Part shown: one piece after another, positions 57,144 to 64,000 of the stretch | Layout of the letters: the number at the start of each line of letters is the position of its first letter | Position numbering within the stretch: position 1 is the first letter of the stretch | Assembly: GCA_041649615.1 (NCBI GenBank) | Contig: JBAZMT010000001.1 | Location: forward strand, 1 to 64,000 | Reading direction: 5' to 3' | Length of the DNA stretch: 64,000 nucleotides | DNA from: JALOAR01 sp041649615 | GTDB lineage: Bacteria; Patescibacteriota; Minisyncoccia; UBA6257; Colwellbacteraceae | The notes under the pieces: generated by a model | Told to the model about the DNA's origin: nothing | Databases searched by the model: none | Seen by the model: the letters and a program-made list of their open reading frames with translations, nothing else | Made by a program: the position numbers and the translations under genes

Positions 57144-58046
57144 ATGAGTGAAAAGACTTCCGTGTTTGCACCGGTGCCAATAGTAGCGGCGATGAAAAAG
57201 GTGCTACAGGTGTTAAAACTTTCCGAAGGTGCCGAAGCATGGGATCAAGTGCGGGCAACCGAACTGCAGCGCTCTTTCTTCCACGATTACTACGCGCTCC
57301 GAGGGAAAAACCCACTTGAGTGCTTTTCAAAAGACGAGCTCAAGAGTTACGCCTCCGCTTCCGCCGAGACGCTCAACAAGATTCTCGAGAGAAACGGATT
57401 TCCCGACATGCGGCTCGCTGACCTGAATAGATGGGAATTCGGAACGGCCGCGATTCTCGACGTTATGCTTTCGTGGCGGAAGAAGGGCATAAAAACGAAC
57501 CTGAAATACGAAGGAAAAAATTATCCGGCTGTCGAAATGGCAGGCGGGCTGGATGCCGGGTTTGAAATCGTAAGATACAAAGGAAACGACGTCGCGGCGA
57601 TTAAGACGAAGAACGGGGACGTTGTCTATATGACGATTGCCGACAAAGCTTACGAGGGTTTCGCGCTCGCGAATCGAATCAATGCCATTGCGGACACGAC
57701 CCCGAAAAATTCGGAAGAGAAAGTTGACAGCCTCTATTTTCCCATGATTGACGCGAAAGTCGACTCGGATATTTCGTGGCTTTGCGGCTTGCGGATAAAG
57801 CGGACGGATTTCTATATCGCGCAAGCTTTGGAACAGACCAAAATAAGAATGGATGAAACAGGCGTCCGGGTCACAAGCGCCGTATCGCTCGGCATGCAAA
57901 TTACGGCTTACGCGCGAATCGTCCGCATTGATAAGCCGTTTTTCATGTGGATCGAGAGAACGGACAAGGAAGGAGGAAAACTCCGGTATTTCTACGGATA
58001 CTTCGCGGAAGATTCGTGGAAGGCTCCGGAAGGACTCACAAGATAA
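57144..58046 (+). CDS. Serpin-like protein (divergent)
   Basis: 300 residues; ATG 57144 follows AGAGGAG by 9 bases. The C-terminal third resembles a serpin: QALEQTKIRMDETGVRVTSA is like the sheet and hinge region (normally VNEEGTEAAAAT), followed by a reactive-loop-like stretch and IDKPFFMWIERTD, like the serpin signature ADRPFLFFIRD. N-terminal VFAPVPIVAAMKKVLQ recalls the serpin FSPxSIxxAL helix. It is about 70-100 residues shorter than typical serpins, lacks a signal peptide, and the hinge alanines are not conserved, so inhibitory function is doubtful. SD-led, own promoter and terminator. Confidence 0.6.
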   Translation: MSEKTSVFAPVPIVAAMKKVLQVLKLSEGAEAWDQVRATELQRSFFHDYYALRGKNPLECFSKDELKSYASASAETLNKILERNGFPDMRLADLNRWEFGTAAILDVMLSWRKKGIKTNLKYEGKNYPAVEMAGGLDAGFEIVRYKGNDVAAIKTKNGDVVYMTIADKAYEGFALANRINAIADTTPKNSEEKVDSLYFPMIDAKVDSDISWLCGLRIKRTDFYIAQALEQTKIRMDETGVRVTSAVSLGMQITAYARIVRIDKPFFMWIERTDKEGGKLRYFYGYFAEDSWKAPEGLTR

Positions 58047-58053
58047 GACTACA

Positions 58054-58079
58054 GCGAGGCTTTAAAGCCTCGCTTTTTT
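58054..58079 (+). terminator. Terminator of the serpin-like gene
   Basis: GCGAGGC and GCCTCGC with loop TTTAAA, then six T. Confidence 0.92.
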
Positions 58080-58839
58080 ATTTGTAGCCGATTTGTTTTA
58101 GCCAGGGTAAGTGTTCCCATTCCCAAAGCTTTTTAGCTCCCAAGAAGGCTTCGTAATCTTCGGCGAAATCGGGAAATTCCTGAATTTCTATTTCGCCTTT
58201 AACGGCGCTCCATTCATGTTCGCAGTTTTTGGCAAAACCGTTTCGCCAAGGAAGCTTTATTTTTTCGTTTCCGCCTTTCGTTCTTTTTATCGCTCCGCAT
58301 TTGCGGCAAGACTGGTTTTGATCCACGCGCAGAATCCAGCGAGTTGAAATTTCGGGAATTTCATAACGGAGAGGCTCCATATAAGCCGAAGTTTGGAGAC
58401 AATAATCGCGATATATGGCTTGCGAAGTTTTAATGTCCAGTACGCCGACTTTGCCGCCGATTTCAACAATCGCATCGGCGGTGCCGGAATATCTTTCGTC
58501 AAAATTGATAATTCTTTTTTCAACGTGTTCGCGACAAGTGGAAATCTTTAACCCTTCATTTATTTTTATAAAAGCTTCCGCCGCTCCGCGAATATCATCC
58601 GTAAGGGTAGGGGAATCACCAACCATGATCGCTTGGATAATTTCATGAATTGCCGTTCCTTCGTCGGCTGATTTTTGTTTGATCGCTTCTCCCATCGCAT
58701 AACTCGGGAGAGAAGCATAGTACCGATATAAGGCAGGTTTGGCTTTGATATTTACGATACTCGTAACTCGGGGATACCAAATGTCACCTATCACATAACC
58801 GGCTCCGGCTTTAAAGTCTTCCAGATTTTTATATTCCAT
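58078..58839 (-). CDS. PD-(D/E)XK nuclease family protein
   Basis: 253 residues. GTAIHEIIQA, then YSGTADAIVEIGGKVGVLDIKTS give the H...D...D-x-K catalytic layout of RecB/Cas4-like nucleases; LQTSAYMEPL is the usual QxxxY-type helix. A separate C-R-K-C-G ... C-E-H zinc-binding insert lies near residues 178-212. It may act in DNA repair or phage defence; no partner gene is adjacent. TATAAT on the minus strand is 11 bases before the ATG. Convergent with the serpin-like gene. Confidence 0.82.
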   Translation of the reverse strand: MEYKNLEDFKAGAGYVIGDIWYPRVTSIVNIKAKPALYRYYASLPSYAMGEAIKQKSADEGTAIHEIIQAIMVGDSPTLTDDIRGAAEAFIKINEGLKISTCREHVEKRIINFDERYSGTADAIVEIGGKVGVLDIKTSQAIYRDYCLQTSAYMEPLRYEIPEISTRWILRVDQNQSCRKCGAIKRTKGGNEKIKLPWRNGFAKNCEHEWSAVKGEIEIQEFPDFAEDYEAFLGAKKLWEWEHLPWLKQIGYK

Positions 58840-58940
58840 GGGCAGAAGGAATTATAAACCAAAAGCCGTAATGTGGATAACTCGTTTGTCCCAGGATATA
58901 TATATATAATTAATGAGTTATAATTAGAAAAAATAACAAC

Positions 58941-59561
58941 ATGATATTTGCAATGCACAGTGGTTCCAGTGGCAGGTCTCTTAAGGGCTTCACGCTTATA
59001 GAGCTTCTTATAGTCATCGCCATCCTCGCGGTTCTTGCCGCCGCCGTGGTGGTTGTGTTGAATCCGGCTGAACTTCTCGCTCGGGCGAGAGACACGCAGA
59101 GGTTAAACGATTTGGATACGGTAAGGAACGCGCTCAATATTTATATAACTACGGTTTCTCCGATAGATTTAGGAGACTGTGTCGCTGCCGGAAGGGCAAC
59201 CTTTCAGCCAGGCGCCACTATGGGACCGTTTGCGAATCACGTGGGTAGCGTAACGGTACCTGCAGCAGCGGATATGCAAAAAGTGAATAATGCTGGCTGG
59301 GTAAACGTTAATTTTACCCAGATTCCCGGAGGAGCGCCTCTCCCGTATCTTCCGATTGATCCTACAAACGATGCTAATTACTTTTATGCCTACGCTTGCA
59401 GTGAATCGCCAAATTACATTTATGAATTAGCCGGAAGATTGGAGTCTCAAACGCATCGGGATAAAATGAAAATCGATGGGGGAAGTAATAGTACATGCGC
59501 CACTTATATTGAAAAGACGTGTTTTTATGAGTTAGGTACCGCTCCGGGATTGTCGCTATAA
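58941..59561 (+). CDS. Type IV pilin-like protein
   Basis: 206 residues. The prepilin signal ends in KGFTLIELLIVIAILAVLAA (cleavage after Gly, conserved Glu at +5), followed by a hydrophobic helix and a charged RARDTQRLNDLDTVRNAL segment, then a soluble domain with six Cys. PilD-type peptidase would process it for assembly into a pilus, widely used by CPR cells for host attachment or DNA uptake. TATAAT (58919-58924) is 16 bases before the ATG. No assembly genes are in the window. Confidence 0.9.
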   Translation: MIFAMHSGSSGRSLKGFTLIELLIVIAILAVLAAAVVVVLNPAELLARARDTQRLNDLDTVRNALNIYITTVSPIDLGDCVAAGRATFQPGATMGPFANHVGSVTVPAAADMQKVNNAGWVNVNFTQIPGGAPLPYLPIDPTNDANYFYAYACSESPNYIYELAGRLESQTHRDKMKIDGGSNSTCATYIEKTCFYELGTAPGLSL

Positions 59562-59588
59562 GCTATTAAGCTGTAAGGAGATTTTTAA

Positions 59589-59605
59589 TTTTCAATTTCT
59601 AATTT
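59589..59605. repeat. TTTTCAATTTCTAATTT repeat copy
   Basis: Identical to 18592-18608 and followed by the same CGAAAGA and TTCAATTTCCCTCCCT context, between the pilin and murC genes. Confidence 0.7.
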
Positions 59606-59633
59606 CCGAAAGACTTCAATTTCCCTCCCTATC

Positions 59634-61031
59634 CTAACGGGATAGAAGAAGGGGAGTAATATCCGAGATGTTTCCGGCGCCCATTAGGACGAGGATATCG
59701 CCCTTTTTTAAGGAGAGCTTAGCTATGCTTGGTTTAATATTTTTAACATTCTTAATATAAGTTGCTTTTGAAACCTGGATTCCCGCCTTCGTGGGAATGA
59801 CGGAAGATGGGAGATTATTAATATCGCGCGCGAGGGATTTGGAGTTTTTGGTTTTGGATAATTCATCTCTTCCTTTGGGATTATAGGCATCAAGAAGAAG
59901 AACGTAATCGGCGTCGTTCCAAGAGGAAACGAAATCTTTATACAAAGCGGTGAGCCTTCGTTGTTGATGAGGCTCAAAACAGACGGCGATACTCTGGCTT
60001 GGAAATTTTTCGCGGAGCGCTTGCAAGGTCGCTTTTATTTCCGTTGGATGATGAGCGTAATCGTCATAAACTTTAACGCCGTTTTTCGTAACGCCTTTAT
60101 ACTCAATTCGACGCCAAACCCCTTTGAATTCCGATAAGGCGCTTAAAATTGTTTTCTCGTTTATTCCTAACTTCTCTCCAAGTTTATATGCGGCAAGAGC
60201 GTTCATTATATTGTGTGTTCCCGGAATTTTGATAACGCGTTTTATTTTTTGAATTTCGGATTTGTTTTTTTCTGAAAAATTAATTATGTTCCCCCATCCT
60301 TTTAAGCGGGGGATTAGAGATGCCGAATTTTTGTTGTCGCCGTTCAGGATTATATCTCCTTTTTTCGGAACGGATTTGAGAAACTTCAAAAACGAATTCT
60401 TGACGGCCTTCAAATCTTCATAAAAATCAACGTGCTCCAGATCAATGTTCGTGACAATCGCGGCGTACGGCCTGTAATGCCAAAAGGCGCCTTTATATTC
60501 GTCGGCTTCAATCACGAGCCAGTCACTTTTACCGTGTCGCATATTCCAACCGTTCAATTTGGTTCCAATAATGACCGTAGGGTCCATTTTAGCCTTAATA
60601 AGGATCGTTGAGACCATTGCGGTCGTAGTGCTCTTGCCGTGACTGCCGGCGATGGCGATTGTCTTATACTTCTTTGTTAATTCTCCCAGAGCTTCGGGAT
60701 AGGTCTCTCGCTTAATATCCAAATTATCCGCCTTCTGTAATTCGGAGTTATCTAAGGGTATAGCGGCTGAATAGATAACTAAATCAGCCTTTTCGGGCAA
60801 ATTTACCGATTTGTGCCCAATTTTGACCTTTATCCCGTCTTTCTTTAATTCCCTGGTAATTTGACTTTCTACGGCATCAGAACCTGTTACGAGCCAATTT
60901 TCGGCCAAAAACCAACGAGCTAAGGAGCTCATTCCAATGCCGCCTATACCGATGAAATGAACCACTTTTCTGTTGGCCTGATAGGGGAGACTGACGCCTG
61001 AGCGAACTTTAGGTTTTACAAATTTAGACAT
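59634..61031 (-). CDS. murC: UDP-N-acetylmuramate--L-alanine ligase
   Basis: 465 residues from ATG 61031 (MSKFVKPK); an in-frame ATG 15 bases upstream is an alternative. GIGGIGMSSLARWF binds UDP, AGSHGKSTTTAMVS is the ATP loop, VTNIDLEHVDFY and YDDYAHHPTEIKA are Mur-ligase motifs, and FEPHQQRRLTALY lies in the C-terminal domain. It adds L-Ala in peptidoglycan synthesis. Near residue 410 the stretch SSVIPTKAGIQ is encoded by a dispersed repeat, an in-frame insertion before the conserved MGAGNI end. Confidence 0.94.
   Translation of the reverse strand: MSKFVKPKVRSGVSLPYQANRKVVHFIGIGGIGMSSLARWFLAENWLVTGSDAVESQITRELKKDGIKVKIGHKSVNLPEKADLVIYSAAIPLDNSELQKADNLDIKRETYPEALGELTKKYKTIAIAGSHGKSTTTAMVSTILIKAKMDPTVIIGTKLNGWNMRHGKSDWLVIEADEYKGAFWHYRPYAAIVTNIDLEHVDFYEDLKAVKNSFLKFLKSVPKKGDIILNGDNKNSASLIPRLKGWGNIINFSEKNKSEIQKIKRVIKIPGTHNIMNALAAYKLGEKLGINEKTILSALSEFKGVWRRIEYKGVTKNGVKVYDDYAHHPTEIKATLQALREKFPSQSIAVCFEPHQQRRLTALYKDFVSSWNDADYVLLLDAYNPKGRDELSKTKNSKSLARDINNLPSSVIPTKAGIQVSKATYIKNVKNIKPSIAKLSLKKGDILVLMGAGNISDITPLLLSR
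59775..59806 (-). repeat. SVIPTKAGIQ-type palindromic repeat inside murC
   Basis: TGGATTCCC, a short loop, and GGGAATGACGG (plus-strand view): the widespread repeat that reads VIPTKAGIQ in one frame. A second copy lies just upstream of murC at 61048-61076. Confidence 0.8.
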
Positions 61032-61047
61032 ATTCGGATACAACATA

Positions 61048-61076
61048 CCGGATTCCCGGCGTACCGGGAATGACAG
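61048..61076. repeat. GGATTCCC/GGGAATGACAG repeat upstream of murC
   Basis: CCGGATTCCCGG, then CCGGGAATGACAG, the same family as the copy inside murC, here as a compact hairpin in non-coding DNA. Confidence 0.75.
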
Positions 61077-61171
61077 AAAAAAAGAGAGGTAGAAGGAATT
61101 AAATATAGATATATACTAGCGGGATCAAAAATTAAAATTCAAAGAAGGGAAGGGATATCAAATAATATGTG

Positions 61172-61197
61172 TGTCGCAAAAGGTGCATTATGCGACA
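61172..61197. repeat. TGTCGCA inverted repeat
   Basis: TGTCGCA and TGCGACA separated by 12 bases, in the gap between murC and the small gene at 61239. The 61032-61506 gap otherwise holds a repeat copy and that small gene; nothing else was seen. Confidence 0.5.
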
Positions 61198-61238
61198 TAT
61201 GATTAAGATGCGCAAGCCTACTCCCCCTACATCTCCTC

Positions 61239-61391
61239 CTACATATTACCCATAACCTCCCTTGCCAATTTAGCGAGAGCATCAAAAAGCAAACTTAAGA
61301 CATTCAATAAAGCCTTCGCGGCCGGCAAAATGTATTGCCATGAATTCTTTAAAGCCTCAAGCACTTTTTGAAATTCCGGAGCTGAGTCCAT
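61239..61391 (-). CDS. Small amphipathic/hydrophobic protein (50 residues)
   Basis: An open frame of 50 codons from ATG 61391. It reads MDSAPEFQKVLEALKNSW, then a helix QYILPAAKALLNVLSLLFDAL, ending AREVMGNM. TATAAT on the minus strand (61404-61399) lies exactly 7 bases before the ATG, the same leaderless layout as larger genes here, which supports it as real. Similar small proteins with a NSWxYI segment occur in CPR genomes. No function known. Confidence 0.65.
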   Translation of the reverse strand: MDSAPEFQKVLEALKNSWQYILPAAKALLNVLSLLFDALAKLAREVMGNM

Positions 61392-61506
61392 GACTCTTAT
61401 TATAGCTCAAACATGAAGAGACGTTAAAAGCGTTAAACGCCGAAATGTGAAAACGGTGAAGACGGATATGAAAACATCACGCTTGGCTCCAGACTGTGCG
61501 GACGGG

Positions 61507-62721
61507 CTAAAAATAATTGTTCGGGTCCATGGTGGTACCGACAGGGACAACTCCGGCACCCGCGAAACCTTTAAGCTCCATCGTTTGGTAAACTCCGAAG
61601 TGTAAGTGAGGACCGGTAGCGTAACCGGTGTTTCCCGAATAGCCGATTATCTCTCCTTGCGTGACAGACTGGCCCACGGAAACCGATTGTTGCGACAGGT
61701 GGGCGTAAAGGGTAAAGAAATTGTCATCATGCTTTATGACGATGTATTTGCCGTATTGATAATTACCATTATTGCCAACGGCTAATATTCTTCCCGAGGC
61801 CGCGGCGATGATGGGCGTGCCGATAGGCATTCCATAATCGTTTCCGTTGTGAAAGCCGGTCTTATAAGCCGTTTTGGCGAAATCCGTGGCGCCGTACCGC
61901 TGGGTCATAATCCGTGAGCCGGTGAAAGGATTTTTAAGGTATCCCCTGCCCGGCGCCAAGGCGGCGTTGAAGTTCTTTCTAAGAACCGCTTCCAATCCTT
62001 CAATTTCCTCATTGATACTTTCTTGTTTCTTTTCCAGTTCGGAAAGCTGGCGTTGAAAAGCCGATTCCTGATTCTTCGTTTCTTTGAGAAGAGTTTCTTT
62101 ATACGATTTCTGGTCTTGCACTATCACTTTGCGGTTTTTGAGATTAAGCTGTTCGTTCACCAAACCGGTTTTCTTGGAATCAGTATCTTTGATGTTTTCA
62201 TCAAGAGCGGACGACAAGTTTCTAAGCAAAACGATTTCGTTCCCTAGGGATGCCTGAAGTTCGTCAAGGTTTGAGAGTTCCGTAACGCTGTCGGCAAGAC
62301 TCTTACTTGAAAGAAAAGTTTCCAGAACGCCGACTTTTTCACGCTGGTTTATTTCCCTGATGATCGTCGAAATACTCGCTTTCTTTTCGGATATCATTCT
62401 TTCCGTATCGGAGAGCTGAATGCCCAGATTCTCAAGCTCAAGAGTGAGCTTGTCTATATTTATTTCACTCCCTTTGATGTTCAGTTCAAGATTCTTGATG
62501 GTATATTCGGTGCTTTGGATTTCGCGTGAAAGCGATTTGCTCTGGGAACTTACGTTGTCAAGTTTGCCTTGAGTATCGTTGATCTGGCTTTGAACGTTTT
62601 CCAGTTCTTTGCTTTTCGCATCAATGCGCGCTCTTAAGTCGGCTTCGTTTTCCGCGAAAGCCACCGGAACGCTTCCCAGTAAGAACAATATAAAGACCAG
62701 AACGTTAAGAGAACGCTTCAT
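61507..62721 (-). CDS. EnvC-like murein hydrolase activator / M23 peptidase
   Basis: 404 residues: signal peptide (ends near AFA, residue 23), a long coiled coil (about 25-245), then an M23 LytM domain with HNGNDYGMP (HxxxD) and GPHLHFGVY (HxH), so the zinc ligands are intact, unlike true EnvC. It would cleave peptidoglycan cross-bridges during division and is the likely partner of FtsEX at 9614-11204. Sits 6 bases after gltX in the same direction. Confidence 0.92.
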   Translation of the reverse strand: MKRSLNVLVFILFLLGSVPVAFAENEADLRARIDAKSKELENVQSQINDTQGKLDNVSSQSKSLSREIQSTEYTIKNLELNIKGSEINIDKLTLELENLGIQLSDTERMISEKKASISTIIREINQREKVGVLETFLSSKSLADSVTELSNLDELQASLGNEIVLLRNLSSALDENIKDTDSKKTGLVNEQLNLKNRKVIVQDQKSYKETLLKETKNQESAFQRQLSELEKKQESINEEIEGLEAVLRKNFNAALAPGRGYLKNPFTGSRIMTQRYGATDFAKTAYKTGFHNGNDYGMPIGTPIIAAASGRILAVGNNGNYQYGKYIVIKHDDNFFTLYAHLSQQSVSVGQSVTQGEIIGYSGNTGYATGPHLHFGVYQTMELKGFAGAGVVPVGTTMDPNNYF

Positions 62722-62727
62722 GACGTT

Positions 62728-64000
62728 TTATTCGGAAATTTTTTCCAGAGCTTTATTAATTCGGGAAATGCTTTCTTCTTTACCCAAGCCTTCCATTATT
62801 TCAAAAGGTCCCGGAGATTCTTTAGACCCAGAAAGAGCGACTCTTAACGGCCAGAGATACTCCCCTTTCTTTCCTTCGGGAATTATGGCGAAAATGGATG
62901 CTTCCAAATTTTCTTCGGCGAATTTACCGGTTTCCGAAATTACCGAGAGCAATTTTTCCAAATTTTCTTTGATATTCCCCTTTTCGCCTTTCCAATAAAG
63001 TAAGTCGGTCGGATAATCCGGAGATTCAAAGAAAAACCGTACAGCATCTTCTAAGTCAGATAATTTTTCTAGCCGGGTTTTGACGGCATTCATAATACTC
63101 GGAGTAAGCCGCCAGTCTTTGGGGATGAAGTCCTGTCCCCTATTTGTAAGCTCTTCCGCGGGAATAATTTCCGAAATATATTTTTTATTCAGCCAATTCA
63201 GTTTTTGAAAATCAAAAACCGCTCCCCCTTTTTGAATTCGGGAAAAATCAAATTCTTTAACCAAATCTTCTTTGGAGAACACCTCTCTGTCGTCTTTCGG
63301 ATGCCACGAAAGAAGCGCCAAAAAATTAATAATCGCTTCGGACAAATATCCCTTGTCAAAAAATTCAACAAGAGCCGTGTCTCCTCCTCTTTTGGACATC
63401 TTGCTTCGATCAGGATTCAAGATAAGCGGCAAATGTCCAAAAACCGGTTCTTTCGCGCCTAAAGCTTCAAAGAGAGCGATTTGCTTCGGAGTATTCGCCA
63501 AATGATCTTCGCCGCGAATAACGTGAGTGATTTCCATTTCTATGTCATCAACGACGACAGAAAAATTGTAAAGAGGTTCTTCAAGAGATTTAGCGACAAC
63601 CACATCGCCGATAAGCGAAGCGTCGTAGCTCACTTCTCCCCGAATCATATCTTTAAAAGATATTTTTTTGTGAGGCATTCGGAATCGCCAGACGTAAGGT
63701 TCACCCGAAGCGATTCTTTTGTCCGATTCTTCTTTGGAAATCACGGCGCACTTACCCGAATAAACGAAAGGTTTCTTTTCTTTTTCAGCTTTGATTCGCT
63801 CCGCGTCAAGTTCACTTTCGGAACAAAAGCAAGGGTAGACTTTATCTTTTTTAATCAGGTTTTCCAGACGCTCTTTGTAAAGATTCGTTCGTTCGCTTTG
63901 TCTGTAAAATTCGTCCCAGTCAAGACCAAGCTTTTTTAAGCCTTCCACGATACTTTCTTCGTATTCTTTTTTGGAACGCTCCTTGTCCGTGTCTTCAATC
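62728..64000 (-). CDS. gltX: Glutamyl-tRNA synthetase, 5' end outside window
   Basis: The frame is open to base 64000, where IEDTDKERSKKEYEES is the region after the HIGH motif, so the start lies beyond the edge. The GTG at 63948 is internal. SKMSKRGGDTALVEF is the ATP-binding KMSKS motif; GEDHLANTPKQIALFEALG and YPCFCSESEL are GltX-type. It attaches Glu to tRNA-Glu and, where GlnRS is absent, to tRNA-Gln before amidation. The M23 gene follows after 6 bases. Confidence 0.95.
   Translation of the reverse strand, partial: IEDTDKERSKKEYEESIVEGLKKLGLDWDEFYRQSERTNLYKERLENLIKKDKVYPCFCSESELDAERIKAEKEKKPFVYSGKCAVISKEESDKRIASGEPYVWRFRMPHKKISFKDMIRGEVSYDASLIGDVVVAKSLEEPLYNFSVVVDDIEMEITHVIRGEDHLANTPKQIALFEALGAKEPVFGHLPLILNPDRSKMSKRGGDTALVEFFDKGYLSEAIINFLALLSWHPKDDREVFSKEDLVKEFDFSRIQKGGAVFDFQKLNWLNKKYISEIIPAEELTNRGQDFIPKDWRLTPSIMNAVKTRLEKLSDLEDAVRFFFESPDYPTDLLYWKGEKGNIKENLEKLLSVISETGKFAEENLEASIFAIIPEGKKGEYLWPLRVALSGSKESPGPFEIMEGLGKEESISRINKALEKISE

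Noticed and set aside
61172..61225. A dif-like XerCD site (GGTGCATTATGCGACATATGA region)
   Set aside because: It shares TTATG and GGTGC words with dif sites but not the two 11-base arms with a 6-base centre.
1..64000. CRISPR array or Cas genes
   Set aside because: No regularly spaced direct repeats and no Cas signatures; the Cas4-like nuclease domains belong to a helicase fusion and to an isolated nuclease gene.
1..64000. UGA recoding to glycine or tryptophan
   Set aside because: No core gene has in-frame TGA; TGA ends several full-length genes and an RF2 gene is present.

Overview
The window looks like a chromosomal segment of a Patescibacteria/CPR bacterium, most likely in the Parcubacteria group. 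The evidence is a set of features typical of that group. These are a DUF4012 surface protein beside a sugar transferase, a GxxExxY protein, small one- or two-helix membrane proteins, a type IV pilin-like protein, a secreted Fn3/peptidoglycan-binding protein, and core genes densely packed on both strands. TGA is used as a normal stop codon and a release factor 2 gene is present, so the code is standard, not the UGA=Gly code of Gracilibacteria/Absconditabacteria. Ribosomal proteins bL9 and bL27 are present. No rRNA, CRISPR array, insertion sequence or intact prophage was seen.

Layout. 1-1.1 kb: a Nudix/DUF1653/Nudix cluster. 1.2-6 kb: secreted polysaccharide deacetylase, GT4 glycosyltransferase, sugar-phosphate transferase and DUF4012 protein. 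6-13.1 kb: lepA, an FtsB/DivIC-like gene, tRNA-Gly and tRNA-Thr, prfB, ftsEX and typA. 13.1-14.8 kb: small cysteine-rich orphan genes. 14.8-23.8 kb: helicase-nuclease, rRNA methyltransferase, pseudouridine synthase, two orphan genes, enolase, RNase H, GerMN protein and flavin protein. 23.9-27.4 kb: a PurC-PurE fusion and five orphan genes. 28.6-32.6 kb: a copper operon (csoR, an HMA-SafE-cupredoxin protein, copA) with a visible operator. 32.7-42.8 kb: MFS transporter, MacAB-like export system, Nudix gene and a second P-type ATPase. 42.9-50.5 kb: giant surface protein, GxxExxY, tRNA-Gln, superoxide dismutase, HD hydrolase, uppP and fmt. 50.6-54.8 kb: thymidylate synthase, a DHFR-HIT fusion, a deaminase, a nucleotidyltransferase and def. 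54.9-64 kb: CtpA, rplI, rpmA, a serpin-like protein, nuclease, pilin, murC, M23 hydrolase and gltX (cut by the window edge).

Two gene architectures alternate. Most core genes have a TATAAT-like box 6-9 bases upstream of the start codon and no Shine-Dalgarno (SD) sequence, as expected for leaderless mRNAs. About eleven transcription units instead carry an AGGAGG-type SD, in most cases a TTGACA-type promoter with about 17-base spacing, and usually an intrinsic terminator. These hold the orphan genes plus the deacetylase, PurC-PurE, ThyA, DHFR-HIT and serpin-like genes. They look like self-contained units dropped between core genes and are the most unusual feature of the window.

Short dispersed repeats are a second theme. 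A CCGCCGGCTGG-type palindrome lies inside lepA and inside a terminator. A TGGATTCCC...GGGAATGACG repeat is translated inside murC. An A/T-rich repeat forms the C-terminus of the MacB-like ATPase. The 3' end of tRNA-Gly is duplicated 172 bases downstream around a hairpin-rich, gene-free segment that resembles the remains of a tRNA-targeted integration.
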